The notes under the pieces are model-generated. The model saw only the letters and a list, made by a program, of their open reading frames with translations. It had not been told where the DNA came from and did no database searches. Below are positions 1 to 11,250 of a stretch of DNA of 64,000 nucleotides, piece by piece. The translations under genes and the position numbers were made by a program. The stretch's first letter is position 1. The number at the start of each line of letters is the position of its first letter. Location: contig OV050031.1 of NCBI GenBank assembly GCA_920105625.2, positions 215,009,194-215,073,193 on the forward strand. Reading direction: 5' to 3'. Origin of the DNA: Clusia tigrina. Lineage: Eukaryota; Arthropoda; Insecta; Diptera; Clusiidae.

Positions 1-340
1 CAAGAGACCCAAGTTGCAGTCGCAGCAGCTGCCGCGCAGCAAACGCAGCAGCGACTATGTGAGTGCGCATGGGCAGGCATAGCCAAAGCCACAGCCATGG
101 AGAGCGTGAGCATTTGCCCATAGCTTGACGTTTACATTAGGAAAAATTAATGTGCTAATATTAAGATAAACGATTTTTGATTTTGAGTGTGCGCGTTTGG
201 GCCATAAAAATTAGCAACGCCAATGCGCGAATGCGCCCCTCAATGAGGAAGTCCAGCACACTGCAGAACGGTGAAGAGACTCCGATGCACCGCCAGACAG
301 TCGGCCGCGGAGAAGAGACCGTTTGGCGCGCGAAATGAAC
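1..340. other. Unique-looking non-coding DNA
   Basis: The stretch opens with CAG-rich triplets and has no convincing reading frame. It reads like single-copy insect intergenic or intronic DNA. No gene, RNA or repeat is recognised. Confidence 0.4.
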
Positions 341-1090
341 CACCACCTTCGAGCAACCAAGATGAGAAAGGATTCATTACGCTAAGTACTCGTTACTTAT
401 GAGGAGTCTGAAGAACGTAACAGAATACGAGTATTAATAGAGGAGAGGATGTGATAAGGAAGTTTACAGTTATTGACTGCATGCCTCCCAACAAAAAGAC
501 GCACACGAAGAGAGCGAGTTATACGTAACTGAGGATTGTTTTTATATTTACAAGTATTTGGAGAAAGAATGCAGGCAAGTGGGATCTTACGACATCACCA
601 CTAACTGTGGGGACCTCCCTGCTAACTCAGGAAGGGAAGATTTCATTGTTCACTGCAAGGTTACTACAAGGAAATAGCATATTATCTCTACGATATACCT
701 ACAATAACCGGTAAAGAGTCAGTCCCAGCTAATGGTGTGAAGTTGATTATAGGCAGCTCGTGGTATTCACATGAAATTGGCAGATTTCAGTTTCAAGACT
801 TTGAAAATCAACGATGAATGGACGTTTATGCTGGCAACATTGCTGATATTGGTAGGAACCACTTGGCTAGTGAAGCCGATTCCAACAGAAGCTGTATCCT
901 TAAATTTTATATTAAAAGGGTTCAAAAGAAACTAAGTGAACATGAATATAAATACCCAAATGGGGAAAATTTTACAACAAATGTTCTTGGTGATAGTTGG
1001 AGTAATGCATGATAATATGTGATAATGCAAAGAATAAATAGACAGGGATATACACATTATCGGTATCTATAATATCCAGCAAAGAAGCAT
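341..1090. other. AT-rich stretch, nothing recognised
   Basis: The composition changes from the preceding island. Short open frames occur, but none resembles a known family. It may be decayed transposon sequence that leads into the RTE-like remnant downstream, which is inference only. Confidence 0.3.
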
Positions 1091-1096
1091 GAGTGG

Positions 1097-1177
1097 AATT
1101 GGTTGAAGAAGTGTGTAGAATTAAATTGGTTGAAGAAGTGTGTAGAATTAAATTGGTTGAAGAACTGTGAATTAGTA
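1097..1177. repeat. 27-bp tandem repeat, three copies
   Basis: The core AATTGGTTGAAGAA recurs at 1097, 1124 and 1151, a constant 27-bp spacing, with the first two units nearly identical. The third unit diverges after the core. Confidence 0.85.
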
Positions 1178-1329
1178 TTAGAGATCTCTTCGAACTTAAA
1201 AACTAACGGAAAAGGATGATTTCTTAGGCAGTGTAGGAAAAATGTACAAAGATTCAAAGAATAAACTTCATCTATATATAATCTGATATCATGTTATCAT
1301 ATTACCCGAAATAAAATAGGACTGATTAT

Positions 1330-1885
1330 TGCTCCTCCAAAGTAAACCAAGTCTGAACTACGTCAAACTGAACTACGCTCAGGAATGTAATCGAAAATTG
1401 ATTGAGACCTGCACAGACAAAGAAAATCTGAGGGTATTCGAAAGGAAAATCCTACGTACAATTTTCAATTCAGAGATTAACAACGTACAATTTTTGTTTC
1501 AGAGATTAAAGATAACAGACTACACAAGATTGGAGATAATATATATTAAAAGACAGGTAATAATATAAGGAAAGATACTAAGATTAGTGGTATTGATGAA
1601 CTGCTAAATTTGCGCCTATACTTTGAGGAGGACTTTGTGATTTCCAAGGGTAATGAAAACTCTCGTTAGATTTTACATACCCTTCAGACATAATGGAACA
1701 GACTACTCTTTACTCTATACTCGAACAATTTTGTGATAGGTAGACCAAGAGCCAGCTGGGAAGATGGTGTCGAATAATATGTGAATAGGTTGACGTCAGA
1801 AGCTAAAGGGTTAGGGGCCCAAGGATCATGAAATTTAAATGATGATTGTGAATGAAGGTAATTCCGAGTTGTGATGCTATACAAT
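1330..1885 (+). mobile_element. RTE-like non-LTR retrotransposon, decayed 3' end of ORF
   Basis: Two motifs typical of the C-terminal region of RTE-type reverse transcriptase proteins occur in order: FERKILRTIF (about 1437-1466) and GRPRASWEDGVE (1739 onward, followed at once by a stop). They lie in different frames, so indels separate them. Behind the second motif come further residues of the same kind (RLTSEAKGLG). The RT catalytic domain is absent; only the last 180 or so codons can be followed. This is a dead fragment. The clade assignment rests on these motifs alone. Confidence 0.55.
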
Positions 1886-3720
1886 GGATATCATAGAAGT
1901 TCCTTCAATAATGTACATTTATATCTTCTTTAGATATATGACATTATTATAGATATATTAAACATTTTTTATTATTTATCCTTACAATTTTAGTAACAAT
2001 TATCAAATTATTCAATTTCGGTACAGTTTGAGAAGAGCTCCCTTAATGTTCAAGCACGTTATGCCCATATCCCTTCACTTAATTCAACTCAGGATCAAAA
2101 GAAGACACAACTATGTTGAAGTATCATTTGGGTAACTACAATTCTATAAGATTTTCGTCTTAACATCACAGACCCACTACTACGTACCGAATACCAAACA
2201 CCGAGTACAAGTAACGAATAGTTGCCAGTAGCGAAATTTGCCTTTTATGACATCACTAATACAACTGGCAAAATTTTCTGCTGAGCCCCACCAAACGGAG
2301 AACAAAACCAAAAGTAAGGAAAATCAGCGCGAATTGCCAATGGATTTATAAGCTTGTGAAAGATTTTTACCATCTTGCGTTTATATTTGTGAATTGATGT
2401 TTAGCAACACAAATACAGGGTGCGAGGACTCCATTAACAACATAATTAAATACCAACAAAATTATTTCCTATGTTATAAAGAGTCTTAATTGTTAGAAGA
2501 AATTTTCAGAGTGAAATGAAAATTTCTCTATTTACTTTTCTTACTTTCTGCTTGCCCCCCACTTCACTGGACTGCAGCTGAGGAACACCCAGTTTTGGAC
2601 AGATGCGGATGCGTTCATGAAATTGTTTTTCTATTGAATTTCCAGGCCGCTTAATGACGTGCTGCTGGCTATGGCGGGAGATATGCCAAATGGCGGCTGC
2701 ATGCATTATGAGCTCATTGAAATTAAAATCACTACCCAAAGGGCCACCAGCAATATTTTAAGCTAACAGCTCATTTAAAGTAATATACTTTTATGTTTTT
2801 TCTTTATTTATTTATTTATTGTTTTATTGTTTTTTGCATGCTTTGAATTTTTGCCTGTGCCTCGTCGATATCTGCCAAAGCAATCATAATTTAGTTAAAA
2901 GCTATTCCACTTACTCTGAAGTTCCTTATCTAAGAACGAAGCGCTGGCAAATTTTTTTCAGCCATTACCTCCAAATCGATTCGGAGGCAGTGGCGGCCCA
3001 TCATCATCGCAACGCTCCGGGCATTCATGGGCTTGCTTTGCATTTTGGGCACAGCCGGAAATGGCAAATGAGCGAACATTTTGCGGTTGTATTTGTTTTG
3101 ACACAATTCTTTCGCTTTGGGCCACAAGCAGACATCTCAATCAGCTGCCGCTTCAGTCTGCCGCGGACTGGACCCAACCTGACTTATGCCTTTGGTGGTG
3201 GCAGCTATAGGAGTGCGTGTGAGTATGCCCACTGCTAACAAGCCTTTTGTCTGCCTTTCTTTCTCTCTATGCTGCTCATTTGCTGAGTGAATTGATGAAT
3301 TCTGTCATTTGCCGACGAATTGATTGGCTGTGGCGAATTTTTGCGCTTGAACAAGTAATTTTATTATGTGTACCGACCGCAGCGTTATTATTATTAATTT
3401 CGTTTTACAACTGCGATAATCATTCGCTAATTGGACCGCAAAGGCCCAGAATTTCACAGCTGAGAGTTTCACTAACGGCAAAGTAGGGAATGGAGTCTTC
3501 AAGCTGACATTTTGGTGGCAGATCGTTTAAGTTGGTCTCTTCTCTGGATGAGTAAATTGAAGTTGGTCAAGACTGAGACGACTATGGTTAAAAGTGAGGA
3601 GTTTACTAAGATTGAGAGAGACTATAAAGTTGTGTAGATCAACAAAACTATGTTGGGGACCTTTTTTTGGCACATTTTTCTATAAATTCACATAGGAAAG
3701 TATACTCGATTTATACTGGC
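1886..3720. other. Non-coding; AT-rich then unique island (about 2240-3500)
   Basis: From 1886 to about 2240 the DNA is AT-rich and unrecognised. From about 2240 to 3500 it is better balanced and looks single-copy. A 139-codon open frame at 2819-3238 has no recognisable domain and overlaps equally open frames on the other strand, so I do not call it a gene. From 3500 to 3720 I see nothing. Confidence 0.4.
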
Positions 3721-3724
3721 ACTG

Positions 3725-4110
3725 TATCGGGAAGACTGCAGAACTATTATAGTTATACTGATAGGTCACAATTTACTAGCGGCACGCGCATACAAGTTGT
3801 GAATCACCAATGACGACGTATGCAGGAAATGCAGGGAGTCGGGTGCGAAGGAGACTTTGGAACATCTCTTGTGCTTATGAACTGCATTATCAAGAACATG
3901 CTTAAAATCTTTGGGGGACCCACAATTTGGGACGCTGGAAGACGACTCAAGAATAGAAGTTCAAGCAATTCTGAGATTCGCTATAAGCGTTGATATCAAA
4001 CAAGATCACTACTATAATTCTACGTAGAGGACTAGCTCCATCTGGTGCCCCTAAGGACCAATAGGTCTATGTGTGGCTTACGACTAGCTAGATCCACCTA
4101 ACTGAACCAG
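3725..4110 (+). mobile_element. I/R1-like non-LTR element, 3' remnant
   Basis: A broken frame contains CRKCRESGAKETLEHLLCL (about 3830-3890), the cysteine/histidine motif found C-terminal to RNase H or RT in I- and R1-like elements. After the coding part, 4030-4075 (TCTGGTGCCCCTAAGGACC onward) matches in reverse complement the minus-strand tails at 19.8 kb and 9.2 kb. All three are therefore 3' ends of one family. Several stops interrupt the frame. Confidence 0.55.
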
Positions 4111-4129
4111 ATTAAATTACATACCTCTG

Positions 4130-5230
4130 TGTGTATATCTGCCATCCTATCCATCATATTCGGTAGAACAAACTCAAAGCCTACTAACGAGATTTTTTTC
4201 TAGGTAGAAGTACACCGCTGTGTACCCCGCCTTCATAAACATTCAGCCGAATTGGGAACCCTCTAAGCTGAGTTTTTCTAAGCAGAGTCCACTGATGGGT
4301 ACCATGCAGGCATTCCATTAAATTTGAACCCATCTCTGTAGTGTTTATATCTCCAATCCCAGTCATCATATTCGATAGAACAACTTTAAAGCCTCATTCG
4401 TTAATTTTTCTGTGAAGAAGTCCTGTTATCCATCCATTAAATTTAAACCCTGCTAAGACGAATTTTTCTATGTAGAAGTACACCGCTGTGTACCCTGCCA
4501 TTATACGCATTCAACCTCAAATTTGATTCAGAATTTGTCTGAGTAGAAGTCCACTCTTGTCTTCCATCTTATGAATTAAACCAAATTTGTACCCCTAACT
4601 ATGGAGTATATCATTGATTTTCTAGCCATCGTATTCGATAGGACAAATTCAAGGGCCACTAAGCTGAGTTTTTGTAAGCAGAACTCCACCGCTGTGTACG
4701 CTGCTATTATATGCATTCATCCAAATTTGAACCCCTCTTAGAAGAGTTGTTCTAAGCAGAAGTCCCCTCTCGTGTACTCTTCAATCATATTAATTAAACC
4801 AAGTTTGTACCCACATCTATCGAGTATATCATTGCCTTTCTAGCCATCATATTCGATAGAACAAATTCAAAGGCCACTAAGCTGAGCTTTTGTAAGCAGA
4901 AGTCCACTACTGTGTACCCCAACTTCATAAGCACTCAAATTTGATTCCCACTAAACAGAAGTCCATTTTTGTCTACCTTTCCATCATATGAATTAAACTA
5001 AATATGAACCCCTGTTAGAAGAGGTTTCTAAGCAGAAATCAACCAAATTTGAACCCCTCTCTGTAGTGTTTATCTCTGCAGTCCCAATCCTAATATTCGA
5101 TAGAACAACTTTAAAGCCTACTGACGAGAGTTTTTCAAGGTAGAAGTCCACCGCTGTATATCAAACTTGAGACCCACTTAAGGGACTTTTACTATGTAGA
5201 AGTCTATCTCTGAAGCTATTAACAGCAGAG
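4130..5230. repeat. Irregular satellite-like array built on a GCAGAAGTCCAC motif
   Basis: Phrases such as TAAGCAGAAGTCCACT, CTGTGTACCC, CATCATATTCGATAGAAC and AAATTTGAACCC recur many times in variable order and spacing, with modules of roughly 70-90 bp and higher-order units of about 230 bp. No frame stays open. It looks like an old, rearranged tandem array and no protein is encoded. Confidence 0.75.
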
Positions 5231-6600
5231 CCTCTCATTTGAGCCTCATTGGACTCTCCAATTGCCACCCCTACTCTACCATAATATATGTTGATCTGAA
5301 TAATCATTCATTAATTAAACAACAGACTTCTTAATAGACCCTCCTCAGCTCTTTCCCCCCACAACCTGGTCTTTGCTTCATAGAAATGGTTTCACTTTTC
5401 TCTTTACTCTTACATAAAAGCGAACTGAGTCACAATTTCAAACAACAAAAAAAAAACCCAAACAAAACAGAAAACAGTTTCATTTCATGTCAATTCCATT
5501 CAATAAAGCAACGAAAGTGTTTCGATAGTAAAAGAATAAAATTCTTTTCTTCTCGTCGACGTATTTTCAAATTTATGTGAGAGACGGCAACGGGCCAGCA
5601 ACATCAGCAGCGGCAGCAGCAACAGCAGCCGCCGCGACAAATATCAGCGATGCATTTCTGTGTTGGGGATATGCAAATTTCCTTTCGAATTTCATCCATT
5701 TGTCGATCTCTGTATTCAGTTAGCAGCGATTTCCGGCAAACGCAGCAACAACACCACACAAATGAACGAACAGGCGAGCGAATAAAATTCACAATCAGAA
5801 AAATTTCATTTCGTTTTCATTTTTATGATTGCCACAATTGTATGCAAATTTAATCGCACATTTGTTTAAATGCGATTTCTTGTCAACTCCACGCCCTTCC
5901 CATACATAAACCCACCCAACGCAGGCCACTCCACTTCACTCCGCCGGTTGAGTGCCTCGCATACCTGAACTCATTAGCACAATCAACACAATCGGCACAG
6001 ACAATCACATCAATCCGTCCGTGCACATCCACTCATCGAACGCAATGATACGAGCAGATGAGGAAAAAAGTCGTTTGCTTTCTCTGCGCTGGAAATTGTC
6101 TCAAATAATTTAACATAAGCGGCGGGAAATGAAAGGTTTACCAATGGGATTAACATAATTTGTGGCCAGTGGATGGATGGATGGATAGAATAGATGCTCA
6201 CCTCTTACCCAGCCCATCCGATGGTGCTGATGATGGCATTAGGCTTCGTTTATGGCTTCATTTTTAATGATTTTTACTTCTATTTCTATAACTGAAATTA
6301 TGAACGTTTATGTTCGAATTTGATTCACTCGTACTGCCGGCAACAGCAGCAGTAGCAGCAGCAGCAGCGAATGCGCTTGCTTACAGTTATGATTGTTTCC
6401 TCTGTTTCTGGCAACTTTCATATTTATTGGGTCAATTCGAGTGGTGTCAATAACTGACCAAAGTCCCACAAATATTGGCCCAAATATTCTAATGTGAGTG
6501 TGACAAATGCATTCAGACGTATGCATAGGAGATGGTCGTAGGGAGATTTGCGAGTTCCACAAAGATCTTATCAGCAGAATATAGAGAAGTTGAAGTGGCG
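5231..6600. other. Unique island with opa triplet tracts
   Basis: The stretch holds single-copy-looking DNA with CAG/CAA tracts at about 5596-5632 and 6343-6368 and a short GGAT run near 6173-6187. Short open frames on both strands come from low-complexity sequence. No gene is supported. Confidence 0.4.
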
Positions 6601-6609
6601 GTCCATGCA

Positions 6610-7490
6610 ATAACTTGAGGCTCATGAAGTGAAGAATTAATTAAAGAACAATTCACAGAAGAAAAGGATTGAATGAAGTCAAGAGATTAGAAATCAACAC
6701 ATCGCAGAACAAAATGGTGTAAATCAAGTGAAGTGAAGAATTCATTAAAGAACAATTCACAGGAAAAAAATGTGAGGAAAGTGAAGAATTCATAAAAGAA
6801 CAATTCGCAGAACAAAAGGATTTGAGTGAAGAATTCACAAAAGAACAATTCGCAGAAGAAAAGAATGTTAGTGAAGAGAGAACAATTCATAAAAGAACAA
6901 TTCGCAGAAGAAAAGGATGTAAGTAAAGTGAAGAGTTCATTAACGAACAATTCGCAGAAGAAAAGGATGTTAGTGAAGAGAGAACAACTCATAGAAGAAC
7001 AATTCGCAGAAGAAAAGGATCTAAGTGAAGAATTTATAAAATAAAATTCGCAGAAGAAAATGATATAAGTCAAGAATTCATAAAAGAACAATTCACAGAA
7101 GAAATGAATCTTAGTGAAGAGAGAACAATTCATAGCAGAACAATTTGCAGAAGAAAATGATTTAAGTGAAGAATTCATTAAAGAACAATTCGCAGAACAA
7201 AATGGTGTAATTCACTGGAGGAATGGATGTGAGTGAAGTGAAGAATTCATTAAAGAACAATACGCAGAAGAAAATGATTTAAGTGAAGAATTCATTAAAG
7301 AACAATTCACAGAAGGAAAGGATGTTAGGGAAGAGAGAACAATTCATAACAGAACAATTCGCAGAAGAAAAGGATGTGAATGAAGTGAAGATATTAGAAA
7401 TGAACACATCGCAGAACAAAATGGTGTAAATGAAGTGAAGTGAAGAATTAATTAAAGAACAATTCACAGGAAGAAAGGATGTAATGCTAA
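6610..7490. repeat. Minisatellite, variable 45/52-bp units
   Basis: The unit is a GTGAAGAATTCATTAAAGAA half followed by CAATTCGCAGAAGAAAAGGA and a few variable bases. Clear 45-bp units run from 6781 to 6870, and 52-bp units carry an extra AGAGAAC. About 17-18 units span nearly 0.9 kb. The 163-codon frame on the minus strand (6687-7178) and the 72-codon frame on the plus strand are by-products of stop-poor repeats and change frame between unit types. No gene is inferred. Confidence 0.9.
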
Positions 7491-7554
7491 GAAAGCACAA
7501 AATTAAAGCCAAAGGTGTCCGAAATATCCTCCAATTGGGAAAAAACTATACTTA

Positions 7555-7812
7555 AATTTCCCAGGACTCACTTATCGCAGCTTTTAAAGTGCCCACCAAT
7601 GAGAGTCCGAACAGCGTCTCATGTATGTAAGAAGAACAGGACGGCACAGAGCATTTTCTGTGGGCTTGTCCAGTCTTTGCCACAATGAGGAGGTATATAT
7701 TAGGATCAGATGTATTGAGAATGGACAATGTAAACTCCTTCTCCCTGGACAGACTTCTGAGATTCATAAAAGAGTCAAAGAAATTTGAAAAGGTGTAATA
7801 TCCCTTTAACAA
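7555..7812 (+). mobile_element. I/R1-like non-LTR element, C-terminal remnant (family C)
   Basis: The plus strand reads RTAEHFLWACPVFATMRRYI and later SLDRLLRFIKESKKFEKV followed by a stop, with small frame changes. This is the cysteine/histidine tail typical of I-, R1- and LOA-like ORF2 proteins. A close relative with the same SLDR-LRFIK ending lies at 27.9-28.2 kb. No RT or RNase H catalytic part is present. Confidence 0.6.
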
Positions 7813-9234
7813 TCCTCTTTCTGAAAATGCAATACAATTGCATCAATGCACACCTCCTTCTTCGGCGGTTCGGAGGTCTACTTCACTTATAGTCTACATA
7901 TAAAACCTACGGGCTTAATCAATCCATATATGAACTTCTTTATTGTGCTCTCTGCTTCTGCAATGGCACTCTTACCAAATGTTGCCCATAAGCTTCAGTC
8001 CACCCACTATAATTTGCAACTTAGTTTTGTCAAAAGAAAGTTTCCATATTATTCCCACTTTCCAGCCACACGACCATCTTCTCCCACTAAGACAGACTGG
8101 CCTCATTGCCACACACCACAGTTTCTCTGCAGTAATTAAATGTAAGGGTTTGTTGGGTGGTCAGAAATAACTAAAAAATTCCAATTGCAGGCCTTGCAGA
8201 CATTGTGGCAGACCGTAGCGAATGCACACGAGCATTTCGTATAATTGCCACCTCGGCTGACTTATGAGCATTGAAGAGAAGAATTTCCAACCACGCCGTC
8301 TTTTGTCATTGATGTAAAGCCTGCAAATTGGCACTTTTGTGGAAGTTTTCATAAATATTTCCCCAACAAAAAGATTCGATTTTTTATTAAGCTGCATTAT
8401 TCATTTGGCACGTGGTTACAGGCAGGCGTTATTTACGACACTTTTTCGACACTTCGCTGTGATGTCTTGTTTTGTACAGAACCACAAACCACACAAAAAC
8501 TACACACACCCGCTCACACTCACCACACTCAGCCATAAACTCATAGACGCATCTTGCATGAATGTGCAAGAAGGTTTCTTTACACACGAGAAGTTGGCAT
8601 TTGGAGTAGCTGGGATTTGGAGTAGGTCAGGTGGATGGGATGTAGCCTACTTACCCACTCACTGTTGTATCATTAGTTGGGTTGACTAATTGGAAAAGTG
8701 TGTGTACACAAACTCAACATACCAGCACAAGTCCTGACTGCTCTATCCAAGTCTGTAAGACAGTTGTATTTCCAGCTAGAAATTCTACTAGTACTTTCGC
8801 TTGAAGGTCCCGCGTATGCAATGTTATTGGTCAGTTACTTGATTACCTGTCCCTGGTCTTCTTTCGTTTCATTTCCGATTTAGTTGACAATTATACGATT
8901 GCTGTTTCCAATTCAGAGCATCCTTATGTCCTCTTAACACCAGTACCATTAATTTCCTAGCTGAGTTCCGTGCCCAATTGACGATCTCAGCGAAGAATTG
9001 TTCTCACTTTGCTTCGCACTCAATTAGAAATTTCACAATTCTTCATTTATCATTATTTATAAAGGACAATTCTTTTCTTGTACCAAGGAAAAATGTTCGT
9101 TCGATTGTTACTTCAATCAAAAAATCTCCAACCAAATTGTAAGTCATACTTTGCTTGTTTCAATACGAAACCGCCAATTCTCAGTTTCATGGGTAAATAT
9201 AAAGAGAAATTGTTTTGCAGTCAACTTCTTTTTC
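7813..9234. other. Non-coding, mostly unique-looking
   Basis: No recognised gene or element is present. Two overlapping plus-strand frames near 7850-8170 and one at 8339-8689 lack domains, codon bias or splice context. The block is probably ordinary intergenic or intronic DNA. Confidence 0.35.
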
Positions 9235-9345
9235 TGGGACTAAGTTAGATTGGTTGACCAAAGAGGCCACGCATAGGCCTTTTAAGTCTTTAGCGATTCC
9301 AGATGAGTATCCATTTACGACTCGCGGAATTAGTGATCTTTGAAT
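9235..9345 (-). mobile_element. Non-LTR 3' tail fragment
   Basis: GGCCACGCATAGGCC and CCAGATGAGTATCCATTTA line up with GGCCACACATATACC and CCAGATGGATATCCATTTA at 19.8 kb in the same order and spacing. It is a short dead 3' end on the minus strand. Confidence 0.45.
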
Positions 9346-9410
9346 TGGAAAGGTTTTTTTACTAGCCTTATAAAAGTGGAGCTATTCCCAAGGCTGAAAT
9401 TCTTTTTGTC

Positions 9411-9860
9411 CCCCAAACCTGTGGAAACTTAAGTATGTTGATATTTGCAGATACCTGAAATTGAATGAATTCTCTTATAAAGATATTACGGAATAATCCT
9501 GAAGAAGTTTTCCAAGAGTACCAGAAGAATACTTGATGAGTCTCTGAAGGAAATTGAAGCCAGGAGGCTTGTGGAAACTTAAGTATGTTGATATTTGCAG
9601 ATACCTGAAATATAATGAATTCCCTTATAAAGATATTACGGAATAATCCAGAAGAAGTTTTCCAAGAGTACCAGAAGAATACTTGATGAGTCTCTGAAGG
9701 AAATTGAAGCCAACTGGGGAGACTTGTGGGAACTTAAGTATGTTGATATTTGCAGATACCAGAAATGGAATGAATTTTCTTCTAAAGTTATTAAGAAGTT
9801 TCCCAAGAGAACTAGAAGAATACTTGATAAGTCTGAGAGAAATTGACGCTAACTAAGGAG
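9411..9860. repeat. Tandem repeat of about 150 bp, three copies
   Basis: CTTAAGTATGTTGATATTTG begins equivalent units at about 9428, 9578 and 9732, periods of 150 and 154 bp. Copies 1 and 2 are almost identical; copy 3 has more changes and an internal shortening. No coding function is seen. Confidence 0.9.
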
Positions 9861-10857
9861 GCGGTTCAATTGTTGAAGACTAGGCTTAGATTTAAATCCT
9901 CAACTCAAAGGAAAAAGTTCAAATTCCACAAATTATTAGAAATAAAAGGTGTTTTTTGCCGAGATAGAATCTGTAGAATTAATTTTAAAGAAATTTATTC
10001 ATGGCCGCAACTACTTTTTCTCATTTGATCTCAAAATTGTTGGGAATAATATGTGAATACCACTTCAACTTAAGGAACATCAGGGCTATCGTTGGCATAT
10101 GAGATCATTTCAGTAGAATGTTTGGACGCTTATGACAGAAATTCAACACGACTCATTGATGAATTCACTTTTTAATCCATCAATGAGTCGATTTATATCG
10201 AACTCTAATCCAACAATTGTGTTTGTTGCGCTGTAGAAAAACTTCACTTTAAAGAAATGCTTCCACAACCGATGTTAAAGAAAGATTAACATATCCATTC
10301 TTTGAAATAATCCAATAATCTATCATTCCGTAATAATGTTATTTTGCTAGCTGCGTATCCATTCAACAACATCCTGTTTGAAAATATATCCTCACATACA
10401 TTTCATTGATATTTGGAAACACAGCTCATCATTCTGTATGAGGAATCTATCGAAGGTACCGTGCTTTTCAGTTGAATTTCGAGTGAAAAAAGGGTCTACG
10501 ATGACGTCGAGTAAGGTGCGTTGTTATGGATGCAATGAAGTATCCTGAACCGCCTCGTTATTGGTCTCATTACATGATGAAACATTTTGTTTGTCAATAA
10601 AAAACGTAATCACTGAACAACGTGTTTCGTTATAGAAGAGGACGATTTTGAAGCTTCTCTAGAGCCTCATCTCCTAACAGAGTCGGAGAAAACAACAATA
10701 AAAATTTGAACAATACTCACACCCCCGATAGTAGCATTGAAACAAGTTAGTGGAAGGATTTGTTGTGATTCACAAATACTTCTTTGTAGTTGAAGAATTG
10801 GGATAGATATATAGACAAGTCATTGTAAGGAGAAAGATTAATCGACTATTTTTAATA
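9861..10857. other. AT-rich, nothing recognised apart from a hairpin
   Basis: There are no domains and no transposon motifs that I can read. A perfect 13-bp inverted repeat at 10149-10190 is listed separately. Confidence 0.3.
10149..10190. repeat. Perfect inverted repeat, 13-bp arms
   Basis: CGACTCATTGATG (10149-10161) and CATCAATGAGTCG (10178-10190) are exact reverse complements around a 16-nt AT-rich loop. It could be a decayed terminal-repeat structure or a chance hairpin. Confidence 0.7.
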
Positions 10858-11250
10858 TGCTCGGAACAACATCAATGTTCTCAAGGACCTGTAAAAAGTT
10901 GAACGATGGGAACTATTCAATACTCCAATACCAGTCAGATTGCTTTTCTTTTCCTTGGAACAACATCCATTTTCTAAACGACCTGTAGGAAGTTGATCTC
11001 TGGGAACTATTCAATACTCCAAAACAGGTGAGATTCCTTTTCTTTTTCTTGGAACAACATCCATGTTCGAAACGACCTGTAAGAAGTGGAACGCTTCGAA
11101 CAATTCAATATTCCAATGCCAGAGAGGCTGCTTTTCTTTTCCTTGAAAAGCATTCATGTTCTAAACGACCTTTAGGAAGTTGAACGCTTCGAACAATTCA
11201 ATATTTCGCTGACAGTGAGATTGCATTTCTTGTCCCAGCACTGTAATAAG
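10858..11250. repeat. Tandem repeat of about 94 bp, four copies
   Basis: GGAACAACATC or its variants begins units at about 10863, 10957 and 11051, and a diverged fourth unit starts at about 11145. Each unit contains CGACCTGTA-GAAGT, a CAATACTCCA-like run and a CTTTTCTTTTCCTTG pyrimidine stretch. It is non-coding. Confidence 0.85.

Noticed and set aside
2819..3238. 139-codon plus-strand frame
   Set aside because: Two minus-strand frames are open over the same region, composition is ordinary intergenic, and no domain is seen.
6687..7178. 163-codon minus-strand protein rich in NSSL and FFCELF
   Set aside because: It lies wholly inside the 45/52-bp minisatellite, and the frame is a result of stop-poor units.
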